Of a stretch of 54,437 bases of DNA, positions 40,234-48,168 are shown in pieces. Source of the stretch: Candidatus Accumulibacter necessarius (lineage in GTDB: Bacteria; Pseudomonadota; Gammaproteobacteria; Burkholderiales; Rhodocyclaceae); NCBI GenBank assembly GCA_017302435.1, contig JAFLDL010000033.1:1-54437 (forward strand). The letters run 5' to 3'. The translations under genes were made by a program, and so were the position numbers. Below the pieces are notes generated by a model. The model was given only the letters and a program-made list of their open reading frames with translations, made no database searches and was not told the origin of the DNA. Position 1 is the first letter of the stretch. Every line of letters begins with the position of its first letter.

Positions 40234-42927
40234 ATGGCAGCTCTGCCCGAAAACGCGCTGTCGGCCAGCATCAGCGATGCGGACCCGCAAGAAACCCAGG
40301 AATGGCAGGACGCGCTGAGCGGCGTGATCGAGAAGGAAGGCGCCGAGCGAGCTCACTTCCTGATCGAAGGCCTGATTGACCAGGCGCGCCAGCAGGGAAT
40401 CGACATCCCCTACAGCGCCACCACCGAATACGTCAACACCATTCCGGTCGATCGGCAGCCCAAGTATCCGGGAAATGCCGACATGGAAATCAGGATTCAC
40501 AACTACATTCGCTGGAACGCCATGGCGATGGTCGTCCGGGCAAACAAGGACAGCAACGTCGGTGGCCATATCGCTTCATTCGCTTCGGCGGCAGCGCTTT
40601 ACGATGTCGGTTTCTCCTGGTTCTGGCATGCGCCCTCGGAGCAGCACGGTGGCGACCTGATCTTCTTCCAGGGACATTCGGTCCCTGGCGTCTATGCCCG
40701 CGCCCATCTGCTCGGGCGGCTGACCGATGAACAGATGGACTGCTTCCGGCAGGAAGTCGACGGCAAGGGCGTCTCGTCGTACCCGCACCCCTGGCTGATG
40801 CCTGATTTCTGGCAGTTCCCGACGGTTTCGATGGGTCTGGGCCCCATCCAGGCGATCTATCAGGCGCGCTTCATGAAGTACCTCGACAGCCGGGGTTTCA
40901 TTAAGGCCGGCGACCGCAAGGTCTGGGCCTTCCTTGGCGACGGCGAGACCGACGAGGTGGAATCGCTCGGTGCCATCGGCATGGCGGCACGCGAGAAGCT
41001 CGACAACCTGATCTTTGTCATCAACTGCAACCTGCAGCGGCTCGATGGCCCGGTGCGCGGCAACGGCAAGATCATTCAGGAACTTGAAGGCACCTTCCGT
41101 GGCGCCGGCTGGAATGTCATCAAACTGATCTGGGGTACCCAGTGGGACACGCTGTTGCTGCGAGACAAGAAGGGTATCCTCAAGCAGCGGATGATGGAGG
41201 CGGTCGATGGCGAGTACCAGACCTTCAAAGCCAAGGACGGCGCCTACGTTCGTGAGCACTTTTTCAACACCCCCGAGCTCAGGGAACTCGTGGCTGACTG
41301 GACCGACGACCAGGTCTGGGCGCTCAACCGCGGGGGTCACGACATCTTCAAGATCTTCAGCGCCTACAAGAGCGCCGTCGAGCACCGGGGCCAGCCAACG
41401 CTGATTCTGGCCAAGACGATCAAGGGCTTCGGCATGGGCCAGGCTGGTGAAGCGATGAACATCTCGCACCAGCAAAAGAAGCTTGATTACGACGCCATCA
41501 AGCGCTTCCGAGACCGCTTCAGCCTGCCGGTGGCAGACGACCAGATCAAGGAGCTGCCCTACCTGAAGTTCGCCGAAGGCTCGCCCGAGCTGACCTACAT
41601 GCGGCAGCGGCGGATGGACCTTGGCGGCTACCTGCCGAAGCGCCGACGTTCGGCGGCGCCGCTCGAGGTTCCCGAGCTGGCGGCCTTCGATACCCTGCTC
41701 AAGGCCTCGGGCGAGGGGCGCGAGGTGTCAACGACGATGGCCATCGTGCGCTTGCTCAACATCCTGCTCAAGGACAAGCGAATCGGTCGCCACGTCGTCC
41801 CGATCGTGCCCGACGAATCACGCACTTTCGGCATGGAAGGCTTGTTCCGACAGATCGGCATCTGGAACCAGGAAGGCCAGAAATACGTTCCCGAAGATCA
41901 TGATCAGCTGATGTTCTACAAGGAATCCAAGGACGGCCAGGTCCTGCAGGAGGGAATCAACGAAGCCGGCGCGATGAGCGACTGGATCGCCGCCGCCACG
42001 GCGTACTCGGTCCATGGCGTACAGATGATTCCGTTCTATATCTGCTATTCGATGTTCGGCTTCCAGCGCACCATGGACCTCTGCTGGGCAGCTGCCGACC
42101 AGCGCGCGCGCGGCTTCCTGGTCGGCGGTACGGCCGGCCGCACGACGCTGAACGGCGAAGGCCTGCAGCACGAAGACGGCCATTCGCTGGTCCTTTCCAG
42201 CCTGATTCCGAACTGCCTCAGCTATGACCCGACCTTCTCGTTCGAGATCGCGGTGATCATGCGTGAAGGCTTGCGCCGGATGTACCAGGAGCAGGAAGAC
42301 ATCTTCTACTACATCACCGTGATGAACGAGAACTACGAGCATCCGGAAATGCCCGCCGGCGCCGAGGCCGACATCCTGAAAGGCCTGTACCTGCTGCGCC
42401 GAGGCCAGTCGTCGGACACCAATCCGGCCGCTCCGCGCGTCCAGCTGCTCGGTTCGGGAACGATCTTCCGCGAAGTCATTGCGGCCGCCGAGCTGCTCAA
42501 GAACGACTGGGGCGTCGATGCCGACCTCTGGGGCTGCCCGAGCTTCACCGAACTGGCGCGCAACGGCAACGACGTGCAGCGCTGGAACATGCTCAACCCG
42601 ATGGCGAGGCCACGGGTGTCACACGTCGAGGCCTGTCTCGGCGACACCCGCGGCCCGATCGTCGCTGCCACCGATTACGTCCGCCTGTTCGCAGATCAGA
42701 TCCGTCCCTTCCTCAACCGTCGCTACGTCACGCTGGGTACCGACGGCTTTGGCCGTTCGGACACGCGCGAAAGGCTGCGGCATTTCTTCGAGGTCGATCG
42801 CCGCTGGGTCACCGTCGCTGCGCTGAAGGCACTGGCCGATGACGGCACGATCGAGCGCAGCAAGGTCGCCGAGGCCATCGCCCGCTACGGCATCGACGTG
42901 AACAAACCCAACCCGACGACGGTTTAA
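40234..42927 (+). CDS. aceE: Pyruvate dehydrogenase E1 component (homodimeric)
   Basis: An 897-residue thiamine diphosphate enzyme that decarboxylates pyruvate and acetylates the lipoyl group of E2. The cofactor motif is GDGETDEVESLGAIGMAARE through NCNLQRLDGPVRGN (about residues 231-274). The HIASFASAAALYDVGFSWFW region and the DHDQLMFYKESKDGQVLQEG region follow AceE. The alpha-2 type E1 is normal for gamma- and betaproteobacteria. AGGAG precedes the ATG. aceF follows after 12 bases. Confidence 0.97.
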   Translation: MAALPENALSASISDADPQETQEWQDALSGVIEKEGAERAHFLIEGLIDQARQQGIDIPYSATTEYVNTIPVDRQPKYPGNADMEIRIHNYIRWNAMAMVVRANKDSNVGGHIASFASAAALYDVGFSWFWHAPSEQHGGDLIFFQGHSVPGVYARAHLLGRLTDEQMDCFRQEVDGKGVSSYPHPWLMPDFWQFPTVSMGLGPIQAIYQARFMKYLDSRGFIKAGDRKVWAFLGDGETDEVESLGAIGMAAREKLDNLIFVINCNLQRLDGPVRGNGKIIQELEGTFRGAGWNVIKLIWGTQWDTLLLRDKKGILKQRMMEAVDGEYQTFKAKDGAYVREHFFNTPELRELVADWTDDQVWALNRGGHDIFKIFSAYKSAVEHRGQPTLILAKTIKGFGMGQAGEAMNISHQQKKLDYDAIKRFRDRFSLPVADDQIKELPYLKFAEGSPELTYMRQRRMDLGGYLPKRRRSAAPLEVPELAAFDTLLKASGEGREVSTTMAIVRLLNILLKDKRIGRHVVPIVPDESRTFGMEGLFRQIGIWNQEGQKYVPEDHDQLMFYKESKDGQVLQEGINEAGAMSDWIAAATAYSVHGVQMIPFYICYSMFGFQRTMDLCWAAADQRARGFLVGGTAGRTTLNGEGLQHEDGHSLVLSSLIPNCLSYDPTFSFEIAVIMREGLRRMYQEQEDIFYYITVMNENYEHPEMPAGAEADILKGLYLLRRGQSSDTNPAAPRVQLLGSGTIFREVIAAAELLKNDWGVDADLWGCPSFTELARNGNDVQRWNMLNPMARPRVSHVEACLGDTRGPIVAATDYVRLFADQIRPFLNRRYVTLGTDGFGRSDTRERLRHFFEVDRRWVTVAALKALADDGTIERSKVAEAIARYGIDVNKPNPTTV

Positions 42928-42939
42928 GGGAGCCCTCAG

Positions 42940-44280
42940 ATGAGTCAACTGATCGAAGTAAAAGTCCCCGACATTGGCGACTACCACGACGTGCCGGTGA
43001 TCGACATCTGCGTCATCGTCGGTGACGTCGTCAAGGTCGATGACGCCCTGGTGACCCTCGAATCCGACAAGGCAACGATGGATGTGCCATCGTCGGCGGC
43101 TGGCGTGGTGAAGGAAATCCGCGTCGCCCTCGGCGAAAAGATTTCCGAAGGCGCGGTCGTCGTCGTTCTCGAAGCATCCGAGGCCGCGGTCGCCGCGATA
43201 CCGGCCGCGATACCGGTCGCGGCACCGGCTGCCGCAGCGGCGGCGAGCGCAGCAAGCACGCCTATCGCGGCAGCACCTGTCGCCGTCGCACCTGCCCCTG
43301 CCGTTGCGCCGCCCGCCGCTCCGGTGGCCGTCTCGCCACCGGTCGCCGGCCTGGCACCGGGCGCCCAGACGCATGCCAGCCCGTCGGTGCGCCTTCTGGC
43401 GCGCGAGCTGGGCGTCGACCTCAACCGTGTCGCGGCCAGCGGACCGAAAGGCCGCATTCTCAAGGAAGACATCACTGCCTACGTCAAGGGCGTGCTGACG
43501 GCGCCTCCGGCGGCCGCGGCCGCGGCAGCGCCATCGCTTGGTGGTGGCCTCGACCTCCTGCCCTGGCCGAAGGTCGACTTCGCCAAGTTCGGTGCCGTCG
43601 AAGTCAAACCGCTGGCGCGGATCAAGAAGATTTCGGCCCAGAACCTGGCGCGCAACTGGGTAATGATCCCGGGAGTCACCTATCACGAGGACGCCGACAT
43701 CACCGAGCTCGAGGCCTTCCGAGTGGCGATCAACCGCGAGAACGAGAAATCGGGCCTCAAGATCACCATGCTCGCCTTCCTGATCAAGGCCTGTACCCTG
43801 GCGCTGAAGAAGTTTCCCGAGTTCAACAGCTCGCTCGACGGCGACAACCTGGTGCTCAAGCAGTACTTCCACATCGCCTTCGCTGCCGACACGCCGAACG
43901 GGCTGGTCGTACCGGTGATCAAGAACGCCGACCAGAAATCGGTCAGCCAGCTCGCCGTTGAAAGCGGCGAACTGGCCACGAAAGCGCGCGACGGCAAGCT
44001 GACGCCGGGCGAGATGTCCGGTGCCTGCTTCACCATCTCCAGTCTGGGCGGTATCGGGGGAACCAGCTTCTCGCCGATCATCAATGCGCCGGAGGTCGCC
44101 ATTCTCGGCGTCAACCGCTCGGTCATGAAGCCGGTGTGGAACGGCCAGGAGTTCGTGCCGAGACTGACGCTGCCGATGTCGCTGACCGCCGATCACCGCG
44201 TCATCGACGGTGCGCTGGCGACCCGATTCAACGTCTATCTCGCACAACTGCTTGCCGACATGCGGCGCGTGCTGCTCTGA
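42940..44280 (+). CDS. aceF: Pyruvate dehydrogenase E2 component (dihydrolipoamide acetyltransferase)
   Basis: A 446-residue E2 core subunit. A single lipoyl domain (about 1-75) carries the lipoylated lysine in LESDKATMDVPSS. A long Ala/Pro linker (about 82-140) follows, then the peripheral-subunit-binding domain (SPSVRLLARELGVDLNRVAA) and a second Ala-rich linker. The catalytic domain ends in SLTADHRVIDGALATRF with the active-site His-Asp. It transfers acetyl to CoA. One lipoyl domain instead of the three of E. coli is seen in several betaproteobacteria. Confidence 0.96.
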   Translation: MSQLIEVKVPDIGDYHDVPVIDICVIVGDVVKVDDALVTLESDKATMDVPSSAAGVVKEIRVALGEKISEGAVVVVLEASEAAVAAIPAAIPVAAPAAAAAASAASTPIAAAPVAVAPAPAVAPPAAPVAVSPPVAGLAPGAQTHASPSVRLLARELGVDLNRVAASGPKGRILKEDITAYVKGVLTAPPAAAAAAAPSLGGGLDLLPWPKVDFAKFGAVEVKPLARIKKISAQNLARNWVMIPGVTYHEDADITELEAFRVAINRENEKSGLKITMLAFLIKACTLALKKFPEFNSSLDGDNLVLKQYFHIAFAADTPNGLVVPVIKNADQKSVSQLAVESGELATKARDGKLTPGEMSGACFTISSLGGIGGTSFSPIINAPEVAILGVNRSVMKPVWNGQEFVPRLTLPMSLTADHRVIDGALATRFNVYLAQLLADMRRVLL

Positions 44281-44293
44281 TCGGGAGAAAATC

Positions 44294-46036
44294 ATGAGCC
44301 AGATCATTGAAGCAACAGTGCCCGACATCGGTGACTATCACGATATTCCGGTGATCGACCTCTGCGTGGCAGTAGGCGACACGGTCAAGGTCGATGACGC
44401 ATTGGTCACCCTCGAATCCGACAAGGCGACGATGGATGTACCGAGCAGCATCGCCGGCGTCGTCAGGGAGGTGAAGGTCAAACTTGGCGACAGGGTGTCC
44501 GCCGGATCGGTGGTGGCGCTGATCGAAGCCGCCGGCGCCGTCGAGGAAGCCTCGCCGGTGGCCAGCATCGCGGCGCCGCCAGGGGTTGCTGCGGCCACCG
44601 CCCCGCAGGCTGCGGCAGCGACTGCCGCCAGCGCCGATATCGAATGCGAGGTGCTGGTCCTCGGTGCCGGCCCGGGCGGCTATTCGGCGGCGTTTCGCAG
44701 CGCTGATCTCGGCATGAAGACCGTCCTCGTCGAACGTTACCCGACGCTCGGTGGCGTCTGTCTCAACGTCGGCTGCATCCCGTCGAAGGCGCTGCTGCAC
44801 ATTGCTGTCGTGATGGACGAAGCGCAGCACATGGGCGATTGCGGCGTCAGCTTCGGTGCCCCGAGCATTGACCTCGAGAAACTGCGCATGCACAAGGACA
44901 AGGTCGTTGGCAAGCTGACCGGCGGTCTCGCCGGCATGGCCAAGGGGCGCAAGGTCGAAGTCGTGCAGGGCGTTGGCCAGTTCGTCGACCCGCATCACCT
45001 TGAAGTCGCGCTGGCCGACGGCGGCAGCAAGCTGATCAGGTTCCAGAAGGCGATCATCGCCGCCGGCTCGCAACCGATCTCGCTGCCGTTCATGCCCGAC
45101 GACCCGCGCGTCGTCGACTCGACCGGCGCCCTCGAACTGCGCCAGATCCCGCAGCGCATGCTGGTTGTCGGTGGCGGCATCATCGGCCTCGAAATGGCCA
45201 GCGTCTACTCGGCGCTCGGCTCGCGCATCACGGTCGTCGAGCTCGGGTCGGTACTGATGCCCGGCGCCGACCGTGATCTGGTCAAGGTCTGGGAGAAGCG
45301 AAACGCCCATCGCTTCGACCGCATCCTGCTCAATACCGGCGTCGTCGCCGGCGTGGCCAAGCCCGAAGGCATCGAGGTCACCTACAGCAACGACGAGAAG
45401 GAAAGCTTCGACCTCGTGCTGGTCGCCGTCGGCCGCTCGCCGAACGGCGGCAAGCTGGCAGCCGAAAAGGCGGGCGTCGTGGTCAGCGAGCGTGGCTTCA
45501 TCCCCGTCGACAGCCAGTTGCGTACCAACGTGCCGCACATCTTTGCCATCGGCGACATCGTCGGCCAGCCGATGCTGGCGCACAAGGGGGTGCACGAAGC
45601 GCACGTCGCCGCCGAAGCCGCGCACGGCGGCAAGCGCTGCTTCGACGCCCTGCAGATCCCCTCGGTTGCCTACACCGACCCGGAAATCGCCTGGGCCGGC
45701 AAGACCGAGGAGCAATGCCGGGTCGAAGGCATCACCTATGGCAAGAGCGTCTTCCCCTGGGCTGCCTCGGGTCGCGCCCTGGCCAATGGCCGCGAGGAGG
45801 GTTTCACCAAACTGATCTTCGACGAAGCCACGCACCGTATCATCGGCGGCAGCATCGTCGGCACCGACGCCGGCGATCTCATCGGCGAAGTCTGCCTGGC
45901 GATCGAAATGGGCTGCGACGCGACTGACATCGGGCACACCATCCACCCGCATCCGACGCTCGGCGAGTCGGTGGGGATGGCCGCGGAGGTCTATGAGGGA
46001 GTGTGTACCGATCTGCCGGCGGTGAAGAGAAGGTAG
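44294..46036 (+). CDS. lpdA: Pyruvate dehydrogenase E3 component with N-terminal lipoyl domain
   Basis: A 580-residue dihydrolipoamide dehydrogenase. An extra N-terminal lipoyl domain (LESDKATMDVPSS, about 33-45) is joined by an Ala-rich linker. The FAD domain (EVLVLGAGPGGYSAAFRSAD) has the redox cysteines in GGVCLNVGCIPSK. The NAD loop is VVGGGIIGLEMASVYSALGS, and the C-terminal catalytic histidine is in HTIHPHPTLGES. The ATG at 44294 (13 bases after aceF) gives a start nearly identical to that of AceF. A longer frame starting inside aceF is rejected. Confidence 0.96.
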   Translation: MSQIIEATVPDIGDYHDIPVIDLCVAVGDTVKVDDALVTLESDKATMDVPSSIAGVVREVKVKLGDRVSAGSVVALIEAAGAVEEASPVASIAAPPGVAAATAPQAAAATAASADIECEVLVLGAGPGGYSAAFRSADLGMKTVLVERYPTLGGVCLNVGCIPSKALLHIAVVMDEAQHMGDCGVSFGAPSIDLEKLRMHKDKVVGKLTGGLAGMAKGRKVEVVQGVGQFVDPHHLEVALADGGSKLIRFQKAIIAAGSQPISLPFMPDDPRVVDSTGALELRQIPQRMLVVGGGIIGLEMASVYSALGSRITVVELGSVLMPGADRDLVKVWEKRNAHRFDRILLNTGVVAGVAKPEGIEVTYSNDEKESFDLVLVAVGRSPNGGKLAAEKAGVVVSERGFIPVDSQLRTNVPHIFAIGDIVGQPMLAHKGVHEAHVAAEAAHGGKRCFDALQIPSVAYTDPEIAWAGKTEEQCRVEGITYGKSVFPWAASGRALANGREEGFTKLIFDEATHRIIGGSIVGTDAGDLIGEVCLAIEMGCDATDIGHTIHPHPTLGESVGMAAEVYEGVCTDLPAVKRR

Positions 46037-46061
46037 GCGCGGCGAGTCTCGGCCGGCCGGT

Positions 46062-46092
46062 GACGCCGCTGCATGTGAAGTGCGGCGGCGTC
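46062..46092 (+). terminator. Probable terminator of the aceE-aceF-lpdA operon
   Basis: Stem GACGCCGC/GCGGCGTC (46062-46069 with 46085-46092) with a 15-base loop, followed by GTTGTTTC. It lies 26 bases after the lpdA stop. The T-run is short, so efficiency is uncertain. Confidence 0.5.
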
Positions 46093-46287
46093 GTTGTTTC
46101 GAAGAGCCGGAAGTGATGCCATCGTTTGCACTTGACGTCGGATGCCGGTTTCAGAAAGGATGAAGGGGCGGCTAACGGCGATTCGGCCTTTTTCCATGCA
46201 TTGCAACCAATCGGCGTTGTCGGAGTTGGCGACTCACGCCGGTCGCCACCTGCTGTTTCTCCGGGGGCGCCGAAGACCGCGCGCGCT

Positions 46288-47145
46288 TCATGTCCTGCCC
46301 AGCAGGCGCTCGAGAACTTCACCGCAGTCGGCTTCGACCTTGAGGTCGAGGAGGTGATCGGCTCGCGTCACGCCCTGATTGATCGCGGCCACGAGCAGGC
46401 CGCGCTGGCGTGCATGGTCGACGAGGCGGAAGCCCGAGTAAACCATCAGTGACGAGCCAACCACCAGCAATGCCCGTGCCGCATCGATCGATTGCTTCGC
46501 TGCAGCGACACGCTCCCTGGGCACGCTGTCGCCGAAGAAGACGACATCCGGCTTGAGCGTCCCGTTGCAGGATGGGCAGCCGGGGATCCGGAAATCGGCG
46601 GCGGCCGCATCGGGCAACTGGGCGTCGCCGTCCGGCGCCGGCTGCGTGGCGCCGGCCGTGAACTCGGGGTTGGCGGCCGCCAGCCAGTGCTGGACCGATG
46701 CGCGCGGAAAACGCTCGCCGCAGGCGAGGCAGAGCACCCGATCGATGCCCCCATGCAGTTCGATCACCGAACGACTGCCCGCCTTCTGATGCAGGCCATC
46801 GACATTCTGCGTGACGACCGCCGAGACGATCCCCTTCTCTTCCATTCGGGTCAGCGCCCGATGCCCCGCTGCCGGGCTGGCCAGGGCCATGCTCGCCCAA
46901 CCAGCGAAACTGCGCGCCCAGTAACGCTGGCGTACGGCTTCCGAACGCAGGAAATCCTGATGCTGGATCGGCTGTGAATGCTGCCACTGGCCATGACGGT
47001 CCCGATACGCCGGAATGCCGCTTGCCGTGCTCAAGCCGGCACCGGAAAGGAGGGCGACCGGGCCCCGGTCCAGCAGAGTGGAGAGCCGCTCGATGCCTTG
47101 CTCGATTTGTCGTGGGATGGGAGAGATTGGCCTGGTCTCGGGCAT
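46288..47145 (-). CDS. NAD-dependent protein deacylase (sirtuin, CobB/SIR2 family)
   Basis: A 285-residue sirtuin. The NAD-binding ALLSGAGLSTASGIPAYRDR is near residues 32-51, TQNVDGLHQKAGSRSVIELH carries the catalytic histidine, and two zinc cysteine pairs are CLAC and CPSC. KPDVVFFGDSVP and VVGSSLMVYSGFRLVDHAR follow. The AYRDR pattern and the long insert between the zinc pairs resemble the SIRT4-like (class II) branch rather than E. coli CobB. Start uncertain: ATG 47145 or ATG 47211, neither with a clear Shine-Dalgarno. It is a single gene, convergent with lpdA. Confidence 0.88.
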   Translation of the reverse strand: MPETRPISPIPRQIEQGIERLSTLLDRGPVALLSGAGLSTASGIPAYRDRHGQWQHSQPIQHQDFLRSEAVRQRYWARSFAGWASMALASPAAGHRALTRMEEKGIVSAVVTQNVDGLHQKAGSRSVIELHGGIDRVLCLACGERFPRASVQHWLAAANPEFTAGATQPAPDGDAQLPDAAAADFRIPGCPSCNGTLKPDVVFFGDSVPRERVAAAKQSIDAARALLVVGSSLMVYSGFRLVDHARQRGLLVAAINQGVTRADHLLDLKVEADCGEVLERLLGRT

Positions 47146-47266
47146 GCGGGTTCCAATCCGGGAGGGTCCGGGAAACGGCGGGAGCAGCCTGGGATCGTCG
47201 CCATGTGCCATCCGGAGCAGATCGCCAATCCGGGGACAGCGGGACGAAAGAGGCTTTCGCCTCGCG

Positions 47267-47893
47267 CTACCCGCTATTCTCCGACAGCTTCCTGAGTTCG
47301 ATCAACGGCAGCACGCCCGGCAGGTCAAAGCGCTTCCGGTCGGGCTCGACCGCCGTCAGCGCTTCGGCTTCGACCAGTGTCGCCAGCGAGCGTCGGGTGA
47401 GATCCTGGTAGGTGCGGGTTCCCGCAAACTTCCACGCGAGTTCCTGATCGCTGAGCGGGCGCAGTACCCTGGCCGGGACACCGGCAACCAGCGACCGCGC
47501 CGGGATTTCCATCCCGGCCTTGACAAAGGCGCAAGCGGCGACCATCGACGATTCACCGAGCACGGCGTTATCCATGATCACCGCGTTCATGCCGACCAGC
47601 GCATTGCGTCCGATGTGGCAACCGTGCAGCACGGCACCATGGCCGATGTGGCCGTCCTGCTCGATGACCGTGTCGGTGCCGGGAAAGCCGTGCATGACGC
47701 AGGTGTCCTGCACATTGACCCCCTGTTCGAGGATCAGGCGACCGAAATCGCCGCGCAGGCTGGCGCAGGGGCCGACATAGCAGCCTGCGCCGACGATCAC
47801 GTCGCCGATCAGAACCGCTGCTGGATGGACGTAAGCGCTCGGGTCAATGACCGGGACAATGCCGTCAATGGCGAAAACACGGGGTCTGTTCAT
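47267..47893 (-). CDS. Gamma-carbonic anhydrase-like / PaaY-type hexapeptide-repeat protein
   Basis: A 208-residue left-handed beta-helix protein: [40 protein letters not shown], then [20 protein letters not shown] and [20 protein letters not shown]. Histidines at the MHGFPG, GHIGHG and LHGCHIG positions are the usual metal ligands at the trimer interface. The PaaY branch also has thioesterase activity; the extra C-terminal helix here ([20 protein letters not shown]) fits PaaY more than YrdA. The ATG at 47893 has AGGAG 7 nt upstream; an in-frame start 90 bases upstream has none. Confidence 0.87.
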   Translation of the reverse strand: MNRPRVFAIDGIVPVIDPSAYVHPAAVLIGDVIVGAGCYVGPCASLRGDFGRLILEQGVNVQDTCVMHGFPGTDTVIEQDGHIGHGAVLHGCHIGRNALVGMNAVIMDNAVLGESSMVAACAFVKAGMEIPARSLVAGVPARVLRPLSDQELAWKFAGTRTYQDLTRRSLATLVEAEALTAVEPDRKRFDLPGVLPLIELRKLSENSG

Positions 47894-48168
47894 CTGGATA
47901 CTCCTGCGGAAGGGCGCGCCGGGGCGCAAGGGGGCTATGGCGTGGCGCTGCGGGTGATCTGCGGCGCATTCTACGGTCGGCAAGGGTGGCTGCCAAACCG
48001 CCTTACGAATGCGGGATCCTGTCCGCGGGAGCGGCTGCGGTTTTGGCCTGATGATGCGGCGCGTGGCAATTGTGTAACAAACGGTTGCCGCTGTCCGATA
48101 AAACGGTGAGTCGAGCGTTAACCCTTCATCCGGCAGGTTTCATGCCGGCGCTCTGGAGACCGGAAGCC

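Noticed and set aside
42619-45952. Two minus-strand frames of about 570 codons opposite aceF and lpdA
   Set aside because: They lie opposite clear E2 and E3 genes and show only mirrored codon bias.
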